Positions 18,131 to 30,050 of a stretch of DNA of 64,000 nt are shown piece after piece. The position numbers were made by a program, and so were the translations under genes. Positions within the stretch are counted from its first letter, which is position 1. Every line of letters starts with the position of its first letter. Source of the stretch: Pirellulaceae bacterium (GTDB lineage Bacteria; Planctomycetota; Planctomycetia; Pirellulales; Pirellulaceae); contig BPJU01000002.1 in NCBI GenBank assembly GCA_026004775.1, forward strand, positions 242,435-306,434, given 5' to 3'. Under the pieces are notes generated by a model. It was not told the origin of the DNA, did not search any database, and saw only the letters and a program-made list of their open reading frames with translations.

Positions 18131-21100
18131 ATGATGTTTACGTATGGGAAGCAACGCAGGTATTTCAGGAGCTTCAGAGTGACACAGTACAGCGGGTCTG
18201 CGGACGCGGTCCGAGCCGGGTTGCCCCGCCGGTGCGACTCTCATACTGAACGGTGCGTCCGATCAGTGGGACCAGTCTTCGTCCTGGCTCTTGCCCTTTG
18301 GTTGGTTGGCGAGACTCGATTGGCCAAACCCGTGCATGCCCAAGTGCCTGGTCCTGCGGCCAGTGAAATTCCGAATCGGTTCTTGCCGCCTCCGCGTGCT
18401 CTCTTGCAACACTTGGCGCGTGGCCGGGAAGCGATCCGCCAGGGCCAATGGAACGTGGCGGTCGACGAGTTGGGCGCTGTGTTGGCTCCGGATCGTCACG
18501 TCGAAGCCGAGGCGGACATCGATCAAGACTACTTCCTTCAGGATAGCGACCAAGGTACCGCCTCCAGTTTGCGTCAGGAAGCGCAGCGACTGGTCGGCAG
18601 TCTCCCGCCAGCGGGCCGGCAATTATATGAATTGCGATTCGGGGCGGCGGCTCGAGCGCTCCTTCTGGAAGCCGTTCAACAACACGACATCAGCAAGTTG
18701 ACCGAGGTAATTCGGCGCTATCTGCACACTCAGGCCGGCTATCAGGCGATGCTGTTGTTGGCGCGCCACTATCTGGAAGAGGGAAAGCCGTCGGCTGCGC
18801 TTCTTTGTTTGCAAAGGTTGCTGGAAATCCCAGAGGCCCGGCGGCTGCTTGAACCGGAACTTTCCCTGTTGGCCGCATATTGCCAAGCGCTGCTCGGCGA
18901 GACAGCTCAAGCTGCTCGACGCCTGGCCGACCTGCGCAACCGCTTTGCCGGACAACCGATTGTCTGGGGAGCCGAGTCGGTACCGGCCTTCAGCAGCGCT
19001 GAGCAGGCGCAGGCCTGGCTGGCCGACAAGTTGCCGATGGCCGCCGGCGCGGCACGGCTACCCAGTTGGCTGGTGTACCGGGGCTCGGCGAGCCGCAACG
19101 CTCCGAGCCAGGGCGGCATGCTCGTGCGCTCACCGCGCTGGTGGGTACCGGTTGCCAATGATCCGCAGGATGAGCAGTTGATCGCTGAGCAACGGCGGCA
19201 GATGGCCGGCGGGGATGCAGCCCAGCTTCCCGCTCTGCAACCGCTGGCTGTGGATGAAGTGGTGCTGATGCGGACCACCAACCGTCTGATGGCGGTTGAT
19301 TTGGTCACGGGTAAGCGCATCTGGGAGTTCCCGTGGGACGAGACGCCTGAGGAAGAAAGTGGTGGATATGTCGGCTCCGGCTCGGCCAGCGGCACACCGC
19401 GAGCCTCGGAGCTGGCCGAACGCCTCTGGAAAGACGCGCCGTACGGACAATTGGCAAGCGACGGGCAACGGGTCTTCGCCTTGCACGATCTTAGCTACGC
19501 TTTGTGGGTAGGAAACCCGACCGTGGTGGCGCCCGGTGGGCTGGCGATGCAAAACCCCAAATGGCCTCGTAAAGAAAACAAACTGGTAGCCCTGGACCTG
19601 GCTCGCCAGGGCGCCTTGTTATGGATTGTGGGAGGACCGGATGGCGGCGACGAACCGGCGCTGGCCAACGCATTTTTTTTGGGGCCGCCGCTGCCGGCCA
19701 TGGGCCAGATTTTCGTTCTGGCTGAGGTCCTGGGGGAATTGCGGCTGATGGTGCTGGAGCCGGCCACTGGTAAGCTGCTCTGGCAGCAACAACTCGGCCA
19801 TGTCGATAACTTCACCATCGATCAAGACCCCCAGCGCCGTTTGGCCGGGGCCTGTCCCTCCTATGCCGATGGGGTACTGGTCTGCCCGACGTCGGCTGGA
19901 GCTGTCGTGGCTATCGACATCGCCACGCGTTCGCTGCTGTGGGGCTTTCGTTATCCGACCAACACCATGCCCCAGCCCTTTGCGCGAATGGCGGTGCCGC
20001 GGATCGGCAATGCCGCCAACCTGCCCGACGAAACATGGGCCGATGCAACGGTGACGATTGCCGAAGGCCGGGTGGTGTTGACGCCGGTTGAGTCCGACGA
20101 GCTGTATTGTTTGAACTTGTTGGATGGCACATTGGCTTGGCCACCTCGCAAACGCGACACATCGTTGTATGTGGCGTGCATCCATCACGGGAAGATCATC
20201 CTGGTCGGGAAACACTCACTCCAGGCCATCGCTCTTGCCGATGGCAGTGCCGCATGGTCAGCCCCGCTCCAGTTGCCCGATGAGGCGGTCTGTGGCCGGG
20301 GCTTTCAAAGCGGTCGATGGTATTTCTTGCCGACGTCAGCCGGCCGCGTCCATAAGATCGATCTGGAAAGCGGCACGATCGTCGAATCGGTCCAGGTGCG
20401 CGGGCCATTGGGCAACCTGATCTGCCATCGCGATCAGGTGCTGGCTTTGGGGCCGGACGGCTTGGCGGCTTATTACCAGTTGGAAGCGCTGGAGCGGTGG
20501 GTGCAGGCGCGCCTGGCGGAAAACCCGATGGACCGAGAGGCTCTGGCGCGGAAATGCGACTTGTTGCTGCAACGAGGCCAACGCCGCCAGGCTCTGGAGA
20601 TCATGTGGACGATCCACGAGCAGGATCCGAACGACGAGGCAGCTCGCCGGCAGTTGGTCGACACCTACCTGGATGCCCTGGATGAAGATTTCGCCTCCTA
20701 TGCCTCGATGCGCGAACGCATCGAACCGCTGATCGACGAACCGGCCCAGCGGGCCGAACTACTGCGGAAGTTGGTCGTAGGGCTCGAGTCGCTGGGAAGG
20801 TGGGACGAAGCGTTCCACTCGCTGCTGAAGCTGGCTGACCTCTGGGCTGCTCAATCGGCCGAAGCTGAGCCGCTCGAAACCGTCGGTCCTCAATGGTCGG
20901 TGCGCCCGCGGCGATGGATACAGGGCCGAATGGCTGCGCTGCTTGAGGCCGTGGCCGGAGCGGAACATCAAGCCCTGCGGGACCGCTGGCAGGAACAACT
21001 GCAACGGCGCCTCGAGCAGATCCTCCGGAGCGGATCTCGATCGGCCTTGCGGTTGTTCATCGAACAGTTCTCGCCGCATCCGGTTGCGCAACAAGCGCGG

Positions 21101-22855
21101 CGCAACTTCGCCCGCATGCTGTATGAGAACGGAGAGTTTCTGGCCGCTGAACTGCAATTGGTGGCGATTCTGGGTGACCGGATCGACCGGGCCGATGTCG
21201 ATACGCTTGCCTTGGCGGCGGAGCTGTATCTGCGGATGCAGCGTCTGGAGGGCGCCTCGCGGTGCTTAGAGGTATTGGAACAGCTTGACCCCGACGCAAG
21301 ACTGTCCAGCGGCCAAACGATGGCCGCTTTTCTGGAATCTCTGCGCAAGCTGCCCGCCTATGAGCGTCTGGAAAAGCAGAGCGCGATGTGGCCGTACGGT
21401 CTGGTGCGCAGCCGCGTGGAGCAACCAAGCGGCCTGCCGTTCATCAGCTCGCTGTTCTATCCGGCTCGGATCGAGGAGGCGTACGGTCTTTGGCCGCGGC
21501 TGGCCAGCGTGACGCTCGATTTGCGCTCCAATCAGGTAGTGGTTCGGGACGGTTGGGGACAACCGCTTCAGCAGGCACTCTTGAACCAGACGGGCCCGCA
21601 ATTCGGCGCGATGTACGGCCTGGCTCGAGCCAAGGCGGTGGGCCACTTGCTGCTCTTGGCCGTGCAGTCCGACGTGGTGGCCATCGACGCTTTGCGGCCG
21701 GTACAAGATCCTCAAGATGCCGTGTTGTGGCGAGTCGACCTGGCCGAATCGACCCCCAACATCGCCCAACGCCGACTCAACCAGCGCCCGCTGCGCCATC
21801 CGTGGAACCAGACCGGGGTGCGGGTCGTGCTGGCCGATTTTTCCCAACAGCGCATTCCGTTAAGCTCGCTTGGCCCGGTGGCAGCTTCAGGCGTTTGCTA
21901 CCAGCGTTTCCGGCAACTGACGTGTGTCGATCCGCTTAGCGGCGAAGTGCTCTGGACGCGGGACGGCATGGAACACGGGGCCCAGCTCTTCGGCGACGAC
22001 CAGTACCTGTTTGTGGTCGGCTATGACCAGACCGAGGCGCTGGTGTTGCGTACGGCCACCGGCGAAATTCTGGGGCGGCGGCCTTCCGAACGAATCGAAA
22101 ACCGATGGGCCACGCTCGGAAGGCGCGTGCTGGCATGGCACGACGAGGAGGGGCAGTTGGCGTTACGGATCTATGATGCCTGGAGCGGCGAAGAATTCTG
22201 GCGGGAGTTGTTCCCCATCGGGTCGCGGGCCGAACTGGTAGACGACGAGAAAGTGGCGGTGTATCGTCCCGACGGCGAATTCCTGGTTGCCTCGTTGCGG
22301 GAAGGCAAAGTGGTGCTGCGCACCCGATTGGATCCAGTCCCGGCGGCTAGTCACCTCATCGTGCAAGCCGACCAGGATGCCTACTACGTATTCCCCGGAT
22401 CGATTGTCCCGCCCAATGCGCGCACGTCGCTGGTGGCTCCGGTCGGTACAGGTTCGGCTGCCAGCCCGATTCTTCAGGGAAAACTCTACGCGTTGGACGC
22501 CGCCACAGGCCGGCCGCTGTGGCCGATTCCGGTGCAGTTGGACGGCTTTTCGGTTCCGAGTCAACAACCGCCGCTGGCCCCGATCTTGACGTTCGTACGC
22601 GGTGTGCGGAGCGGTAATTCGACATCGCTGTCGGTCGTGTGCGTGGACAAGCGAGATGGCCGCGCCGTATACGAAAACTACCAACTACCGTTACTCCAGG
22701 CGTCGCTGCTGTTGTTCGAGATAGCTGCTGATCCGGTTGCCAAGAATGTGCGGCTCCAGGCCGGTGGCCAACAGGTCTATTTGGAATTCACCGGCGATCC
22801 GATTCCACCGGCTCCGCCTTGGCAAGGCACTCAAGCCGGCGCTTCCAACGATTGA
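18131..22855 (+). CDS. Very large exported PQQ-propeller/TPR protein
   Basis: About 1574 aa. A signal-peptide-like stretch (VGPVFVLALALWLVGETRLA then KPVHAQ) is followed by a TPR-like region (to ~300), a first set of PQQ-type blades (for example VDLVTGKRIWEFPWDE, KLLWQQQLGHVDNF, IATRSLLWGFRYP), a second helical region around residues 800-1100 (LARKCDLLLQRGQRRQALEI) and a second propeller to the C-terminus (CVDPLSGEVLWTRDGMEH). ATG at 18131 gives a long n-region; GTG at 18266 would put the hydrophobic core right at the N-terminus and may be the true start. Probably periplasmic scaffold; no catalytic residues recognised. Confidence 0.78.
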   Translation: MMFTYGKQRRYFRSFRVTQYSGSADAVRAGLPRRCDSHTERCVRSVGPVFVLALALWLVGETRLAKPVHAQVPGPAASEIPNRFLPPPRALLQHLARGREAIRQGQWNVAVDELGAVLAPDRHVEAEADIDQDYFLQDSDQGTASSLRQEAQRLVGSLPPAGRQLYELRFGAAARALLLEAVQQHDISKLTEVIRRYLHTQAGYQAMLLLARHYLEEGKPSAALLCLQRLLEIPEARRLLEPELSLLAAYCQALLGETAQAARRLADLRNRFAGQPIVWGAESVPAFSSAEQAQAWLADKLPMAAGAARLPSWLVYRGSASRNAPSQGGMLVRSPRWWVPVANDPQDEQLIAEQRRQMAGGDAAQLPALQPLAVDEVVLMRTTNRLMAVDLVTGKRIWEFPWDETPEEESGGYVGSGSASGTPRASELAERLWKDAPYGQLASDGQRVFALHDLSYALWVGNPTVVAPGGLAMQNPKWPRKENKLVALDLARQGALLWIVGGPDGGDEPALANAFFLGPPLPAMGQIFVLAEVLGELRLMVLEPATGKLLWQQQLGHVDNFTIDQDPQRRLAGACPSYADGVLVCPTSAGAVVAIDIATRSLLWGFRYPTNTMPQPFARMAVPRIGNAANLPDETWADATVTIAEGRVVLTPVESDELYCLNLLDGTLAWPPRKRDTSLYVACIHHGKIILVGKHSLQAIALADGSAAWSAPLQLPDEAVCGRGFQSGRWYFLPTSAGRVHKIDLESGTIVESVQVRGPLGNLICHRDQVLALGPDGLAAYYQLEALERWVQARLAENPMDREALARKCDLLLQRGQRRQALEIMWTIHEQDPNDEAARRQLVDTYLDALDEDFASYASMRERIEPLIDEPAQRAELLRKLVVGLESLGRWDEAFHSLLKLADLWAAQSAEAEPLETVGPQWSVRPRRWIQGRMAALLEAVAGAEHQALRDRWQEQLQRRLEQILRSGSRSALRLFIEQFSPHPVAQQARRNFARMLYENGEFLAAELQLVAILGDRIDRADVDTLALAAELYLRMQRLEGASRCLEVLEQLDPDARLSSGQTMAAFLESLRKLPAYERLEKQSAMWPYGLVRSRVEQPSGLPFISSLFYPARIEEAYGLWPRLASVTLDLRSNQVVVRDGWGQPLQQALLNQTGPQFGAMYGLARAKAVGHLLLLAVQSDVVAIDALRPVQDPQDAVLWRVDLAESTPNIAQRRLNQRPLRHPWNQTGVRVVLADFSQQRIPLSSLGPVAASGVCYQRFRQLTCVDPLSGEVLWTRDGMEHGAQLFGDDQYLFVVGYDQTEALVLRTATGEILGRRPSERIENRWATLGRRVLAWHDEEGQLALRIYDAWSGEEFWRELFPIGSRAELVDDEKVAVYRPDGEFLVASLREGKVVLRTRLDPVPAASHLIVQADQDAYYVFPGSIVPPNARTSLVAPVGTGSAASPILQGKLYALDAATGRPLWPIPVQLDGFSVPSQQPPLAPILTFVRGVRSGNSTSLSVVCVDKRDGRAVYENYQLPLLQASLLLFEIAADPVAKNVRLQAGGQQVYLEFTGDPIPPAPPWQGTQAGASND

Positions 22856-22947
22856 TCGATCCTGGGCCGGCCGTACGCTGGGAGGCGTGCGCCGGTAGCG
22901 GCCATTCGCAGCCGGTTCTGGGGATGCGGCCTTCTTTAGAAAACGCC

Positions 22948-24261
22948 TCACAGGGCCCCGCGCGCCGCCGCCTCCAACAGTTCCTGGTGGCGCTTGGCTT
23001 GGTGCAGCTTTTCCAGTTTGCGATACGTTTCGATCAGTTTTTCGCGTGCCGGCCGGTGGTGCGGATTGATGAGCACTGCGGCTTCCAGCCAGCCGATCCC
23101 ATCCTCGCGGGATTGGCGATCCACCAGAATTTGGCCGATCTCGAACCGCAACGCGTCATTGCGCGGCTGCTCGAAGGCCACCTGCTGCATGCCGGGCAGT
23201 TGCCCCACCAGCTCCTTGCCCCGCTCGATCACGTTCTCCAACCTTTGGCGTTGCGTGGTGTCCGAAGCCGAACCGGCGATTTGCAGCAGCAATTCGCTGC
23301 CGGGAACGTCCCCCGGCCACTTCTCCAGAAACTGCTCGAGCAATCGGCGAGCTTCCTGGTCCTTTCCCAGACGCCACAATGCCCAAGCGGCCAGACGGGC
23401 ATCGTCACCGCGCGGCTCGCCTTCGCTTTGCCATTCCTCGTACCACTGGGCCAAAGCTTGCTGGTCGTCGAGCATCAGGCTGGTGCGCACCAGATCCCGT
23501 AACACACGCGGCCGCCAGGAAGGGGTGTGCACCCAGGGCTCCAACCGCTCCTGGGCCGCCTGCCATTGGTCCAGTTCGATCAGCACCTCCGCCAACGCCA
23601 CGTCGACCTCAGGGCGGCTACCCCACAGGGACGAAGCGCGTTCGAGATCCCGACGCGCTTCCTCCCACCGTTGGTAGTGGCCCCACAGGCGGGCCCGCAA
23701 CACGTACAACAGCGGATCGCTCGGCCAGGCTTGTTCCCAAGTCTCGAACATCCGCCGCGCATCAGCCAATCGGAAGGTCATAAGAAAACCGCGGGCGAAT
23801 GCTTCGCACACGTCGGGCAGTTCGTAATCGGGTCGAGCCAGGAGCTTGCCGATATAGGGCTCAACCAATGCCAGTTGCCCTTGCTGGGCGTTCCACAATT
23901 GCCACTCCTGCTGCGCTTGTTCGGCGGGAAAGCCGCGGCGCTCCGCCTCCTCCAAGTAGCGTGCAAACTCCGACTCCCGGTCCAGGCGACGGTAGATGCG
24001 GGCCTGATAGAAGGCCACGGTTCCGTTGCGAGGCTGCCATCGTTCGGCGCGGTTCAACAGATTTTGCGCCGAGGAATAATCACGGTCCAACAGACGTAAC
24101 CGAGCTTGATGCACGTAGTACTGCACGAGCAAACTGGGAGCGACCGATACCAGCATCAGAACGCCCAGGATCCCAAATACGGCGGCAAACGTGATGCCGG
24201 CATGTAATAGACGGCTTCCGCGGTTGGTTGAGTGAGCCGGAGGTGGTCCGGAAATTTCCAT
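22948..24261 (-). CDS. Membrane-anchored TPR protein
   Basis: A 437-aa protein with a short N-terminus, one transmembrane helix near residues 20-45 (FAAVFGILGVLMLVSVAPSL) and then tetratricopeptide-type helical hairpins to the end (NLLNRAERWQPRNGTVAFYQ; WLEAAVLINPHHRPAREKLI). Such proteins act as protein-interaction scaffolds. ATG at 24261 is chosen; an in-frame GTG at 24315 would add 18 residues. It is convergent with the large PQQ/TPR gene (93 nt between stops). Partner unknown. Confidence 0.75.
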   Translation of the reverse strand: MEISGPPPAHSTNRGSRLLHAGITFAAVFGILGVLMLVSVAPSLLVQYYVHQARLRLLDRDYSSAQNLLNRAERWQPRNGTVAFYQARIYRRLDRESEFARYLEEAERRGFPAEQAQQEWQLWNAQQGQLALVEPYIGKLLARPDYELPDVCEAFARGFLMTFRLADARRMFETWEQAWPSDPLLYVLRARLWGHYQRWEEARRDLERASSLWGSRPEVDVALAEVLIELDQWQAAQERLEPWVHTPSWRPRVLRDLVRTSLMLDDQQALAQWYEEWQSEGEPRGDDARLAAWALWRLGKDQEARRLLEQFLEKWPGDVPGSELLLQIAGSASDTTQRQRLENVIERGKELVGQLPGMQQVAFEQPRNDALRFEIGQILVDRQSREDGIGWLEAAVLINPHHRPAREKLIETYRKLEKLHQAKRHQELLEAAARGAL

Positions 24262-24444
24262 GGAACTTCCACTCAAAGTTGCCGAGGGGACCGGTTCCGA
24301 CCGAATTCTCACCACGACGGGTCTTCCGCTACATGCTTGGGTTGAACAACTCTTGCCCAGACCTACTTACTCTCCCTTGAGAATACACGGTCGGCTCAAC
24401 TTCGCCAATAAACCCTTTGCCGCCTCGGTGGTTGCGTGCTGCGG

Positions 24445-24954
24445 TCAGGTACGCCGTTTTCGGCGGTTCGCGCGACTTGAGACGGAAGCCGTTGGTTTGT
24501 CCGCAGCGCCGATGATCGGCAGCGTTGTCGGCGAACACAGAGCCGGGCGGTTTCCAGTCAAATCGGCCAGCGTCACTCGCGAAAACGCCCGCTCCAATTC
24601 AGCATAGGCTCGGTCCAGCTCTCGATGGAGCGGGCACAATTCGGTACCGTGTCCGCCCACTCCCAGCGGACAGCGCGCCAGGCGTTCGATTTTCCCGACG
24701 GCCTGGACCACGTCCAGGATCGTTGTTTGGTCCGCAGGGTGAGCCAGCCGGAAGCCGCCGTTTGGTCCCGGACGCGACTCGACCAGTCCGGCCGTCACCA
24801 GCAGGCGTAGAACCCGGTATAAGTAGCGTTTGGGTACGTGGGTTACCTCGGCCAGTTCCTGGTGGCGGATTCGGCCCGCGGGGCGGCCAGCCAACCAGAC
24901 GACGACACGAAGTGCGTACTCCACGGTCTGAGGCAAAAACGAAATGGTTTCCAT
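24445..24954 (-). CDS. Rrf2-family transcriptional regulator
   Basis: A 169-aa winged-helix regulator of the IscR/NsrR/RirA family. It starts METISFLPQTVEYALRVVVW, has the HTH (RIRHQELAEVTHVPKRYLYR) and the wing SRPGPNGGFRLAHPADQTTI. Rrf2 proteins often bind an Fe-S cluster through three Cys; here I see only C95 and C107 in the usual loop (RCPLGVGGHGTELCPLH), so cluster binding is uncertain, possibly with His as a ligand. In-frame ATG codons at 24963 and 24990-proximal sites are alternatives. It is divergent from the rRNA promoter at 25239; no Fe-S or nitrosative-stress genes are adjacent. Confidence 0.88.
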   Translation of the reverse strand: METISFLPQTVEYALRVVVWLAGRPAGRIRHQELAEVTHVPKRYLYRVLRLLVTAGLVESRPGPNGGFRLAHPADQTTILDVVQAVGKIERLARCPLGVGGHGTELCPLHRELDRAYAELERAFSRVTLADLTGNRPALCSPTTLPIIGAADKPTASVSSRANRRKRRT

Positions 24955-25209
24955 GCAGTCCATTATGCACTTGGACGCGGTGCGTTCCAATTGCAGTTAA
25001 AACCAGGTCGATCGATAGGCGATACCGGCATAAACCGTCGCCGAGTTCTTGGGATTAAGGGTTGGCGGCGCTGTCGGCCTACCCTTGGTTGAGGAGCGCA
25101 CAGGGATAGCAAGAATTGTTGGTGGGCTCCTGTTGACAGGTCGACAATCGAGCGAAAAAATAACAGAGTCCACAGCGAGCGATTGCCGATAATCGTGGAG
25201 GTCAAGCAC

Positions 25210-25267
25210 AAAAAAATCAAAGTTTTTTCAGGTAGTGCTTGACAAGATTTCGCGATCAAGGCAGAAT
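25210..25267 (+). promoter_or_regulatory. rRNA operon promoter with AT-rich UP-like element
   Basis: TTGACA at 25239-25244, a 17-bp spacer, and CAGAAT at 25262-25267 (four of six to consensus). An A/T-rich stretch with an A7 and a T6 run at 25210-25228 occupies the UP-element position. It is the only strong sigma70-like promoter before the 23S gene. Confidence 0.7.
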
Positions 25268-25274
25268 TAATGAT

Positions 25275-25804
25275 CTCGCTGGACGACGAGCGTGGCCGCC
25301 AAAATCGCGGTCATCATCTTTCCTAGAAGTCGTCCGGCAGAGCCGGTGAAAGGGTGGTTGGGCCTCCAGAGAAAATACGAGTACGGGGGCTTGACGAACC
25401 GGCGGTTCTTTCCGATCTTGAACGAAAGCAAGCTGGTGTGAGGCCAGCTTGACGGGGTGTCGGAGGCGAGTTAAGTTGGTTGCCTCTGACGGGTAAGCGA
25501 GGGCGAAAGCAGCAGTCCTGGTTTGGGGGTGCTGCTTCCGCTCTTGCGGCGGGCAATGCCCGGTTGATCTTTGACAATTTGGGTTGCGGTAACTGGCATC
25601 TTTCCAGTCGAGCAGCGAAGCTGTCTTGGCTGGAGAGGGGCTACACGAGCGCCGAGGCGGTTGCTATGCCATGGGCGTAGCAGTAACGTCGTGTTACTCG
25701 ATAGGGCGCTTCTGGCGCCTGTCGCGAAGCGGCAGGAGCCGGGAGTGGGCCTGGAGTAGTTTGGCACCCTGCTGGAAAGCAGCGGGAGAGTTTTGGATGT
25801 TGGT
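25275..25804 (+). other. 23S rRNA leader with boxA-like site
   Basis: About 530 nt between the promoter and mature 23S. It holds TGATCTTTGACAATTT at 25565-25580, close to the boxA antitermination motif of E. coli rrn leaders, and a small hairpin (AAGCTGG 25430-25436 with CCAGCTT 25444-25450). No 16S gene or tRNA is present. Short open frames in it are not convincing genes. Confidence 0.6.

Positions 25805-25812
<8 letters not shown>
25786..25812 (+). other. Left arm of the 23S processing stem
   Basis: The stretch from 25786 through the 5' end of 23S pairs with 28724-28750 almost throughout (about 27 positions, few mismatches). This is the usual RNase III type precursor stem that brings the 23S ends together. 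Confidence 0.75.
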
Positions 25813-28731
<2,919 letters not shown>

Positions 28732-28888
28732 ATCAACATCCAACACTCTCGGCCACACGACCCGCTCAAGACTCGTGGGTGCCCTGCGAGCTGAGCCGTC
28801 GCGGCTGGATCGCCCGGCGGCCCGCTCGAGCCACTACCGCAACCCGAACCACCAAGTCCGTCCGGGCCCCATCGCCCGGCGGACTTCT

Positions 28889-28998
28889 TCCCGGTGACTA
28901 TATCGGAAAGGAAACACCCGTTCCCATCCCGAACACGGCCGTTAAGCTTTCCGAGCCGATGATAGTGCCCACAGGCGCGAAAGTAGGTATCGCCGGGA
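28889..28998 (+). rRNA. rrf: 5S ribosomal RNA
   Basis: About 110 nt beginning TCCCGGTGACTATATCGG and containing the conserved CACCCGTTCCCATCCCGAAC and GATAGTGCCCACAGGCGCGA segments. Helix I pairs CCCGGTG (28890-28896) with CGCCGGG (28991-28997). It follows 23S by 157 nt without a tRNA between. Confidence 0.94.
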
Positions 28999-29010
28999 TT
29001 TTTTAAAACA

Positions 29011-29047
29011 AAAAGCCGGCTGGACGTTCTCCAGCCGGCTTTTTTTT
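29011..29047 (+). terminator. Intrinsic terminator of the rRNA unit
   Basis: A GC-rich stem AAGCCGGCTGG (29013-29023) / CCAGCCGGCTT (29031-29041) with a 7-nt loop is followed by a T-run. The A-run on its left means it may also stop the convergent ThuA-domain gene. Confidence 0.92.
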
Positions 29048-29068
29048 GTCTTGGGAGCCCGCCACCAG

Positions 29069-29881
29069 CTACGGCTGCCGTAAATCCTCCGGAACCGGCG
29101 TCCTCACCTCGCCGGTGGCCGCCCATTCCACGCACCGCGCCAACAAAAACCGAAATCCGGATCCGGACATCGCCACCACGTCATGTCCCAAAGCGTTCTG
29201 CACCACCCGGCCCTTGCCATACCGATTGACCCACACCATCGGTTCGTGCAACCCGGTGTTTTTCGGATCCTTGGCCGGATCGGAATAGGCCGTCACCAAT
29301 ACCTCGCTACCCGGCGTAATCAACGAATTCTGATACAACTCGTCGCGCCCGTGCAAAAACTGCTTCCACCCCTTGGTGATCGGGTGTTCGGCCCGCACCG
29401 ACACCACAAACTCGTGCATCTTGCCGTGGTAACCCTGATTGCGCCAGCCGCCGGCGCTGAGTTTCTCGAACTCTTTGTCAAACTCCGAATCGCCGCGGAA
29501 CGCCGACGAAGCATGATGGTAGACGACTAAGCCCGTCCCGTTGCGGATCGCCTCCACGAAAGCCTTCTTGTTTTCGTCGGACCAGACACTGTTCGGATTC
29601 TCCGCGGCGCCGCGAGGCGTATCCCGGTAGTTCAACAACAGCACGTTGTATTGAGCCAGTTTTTCCGGAACCAGGTCCAAACGAGGCGTCTCGGTGACAT
29701 CCACCTTGTGGCCCGCCTGAGTAAGGATTTCTTTCAGGACAGGAGTCGTTTCGCGCCACGCGTGCCCATGATCACCAGTGATGATCAAAACCCGCACGTC
29801 GGCTTGCTGTGCCGCCAGGCAAGCCGCCCAACAGAATACCAGTCCCACGCCTGCCAGCCACGCGCCCAAGCGCTGCCTCAT
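29069..29881 (-). CDS. Exported ThuA-domain protein
   Basis: A 270-aa protein with a signal peptide (AWLAGVGLVFCWAACLAAQQ) and a ThuA-like class I glutamine-amidotransferase-type fold (RVLIITGDHGHAWRETTPVL near the N-terminus; GTGLVVYHHASSAFRG; HEFVVSVRAEHPITKGWKQF; PMVWVNRYGKGRVVQNALGH). ThuA proteins are linked to sugar (trehalose-type) metabolism and are numerous in planctomycetes. ATG at 29881 is chosen for its AGGAGG site 7 nt upstream. It is convergent with the 5S gene. Substrate unknown. Confidence 0.9.
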   Translation of the reverse strand: MRQRLGAWLAGVGLVFCWAACLAAQQADVRVLIITGDHGHAWRETTPVLKEILTQAGHKVDVTETPRLDLVPEKLAQYNVLLLNYRDTPRGAAENPNSVWSDENKKAFVEAIRNGTGLVVYHHASSAFRGDSEFDKEFEKLSAGGWRNQGYHGKMHEFVVSVRAEHPITKGWKQFLHGRDELYQNSLITPGSEVLVTAYSDPAKDPKNTGLHEPMVWVNRYGKGRVVQNALGHDVVAMSGSGFRFLLARCVEWAATGEVRTPVPEDLRQP

Positions 29882-30050
29882 GTTGTACCTCCTCATCGAT
29901 CAAAGCAACCCTTAACCGCTCGGCGGGCTAAAGGCCCCTGCCCTGCCCGCCCGTATGGAGTTTGTATTGTAACCGATCGCGGATCAACGTGTGCCGGCCA
30001 AACAGGAAAGACCCGCCGTACCTGCACTGCGACCCGGCAACGAGCGATTC

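Noticed and set aside
24991-25804. 16S rRNA or tRNA genes upstream of 23S
   Set aside because: No 16S signature or tRNA fold is visible in the leader.
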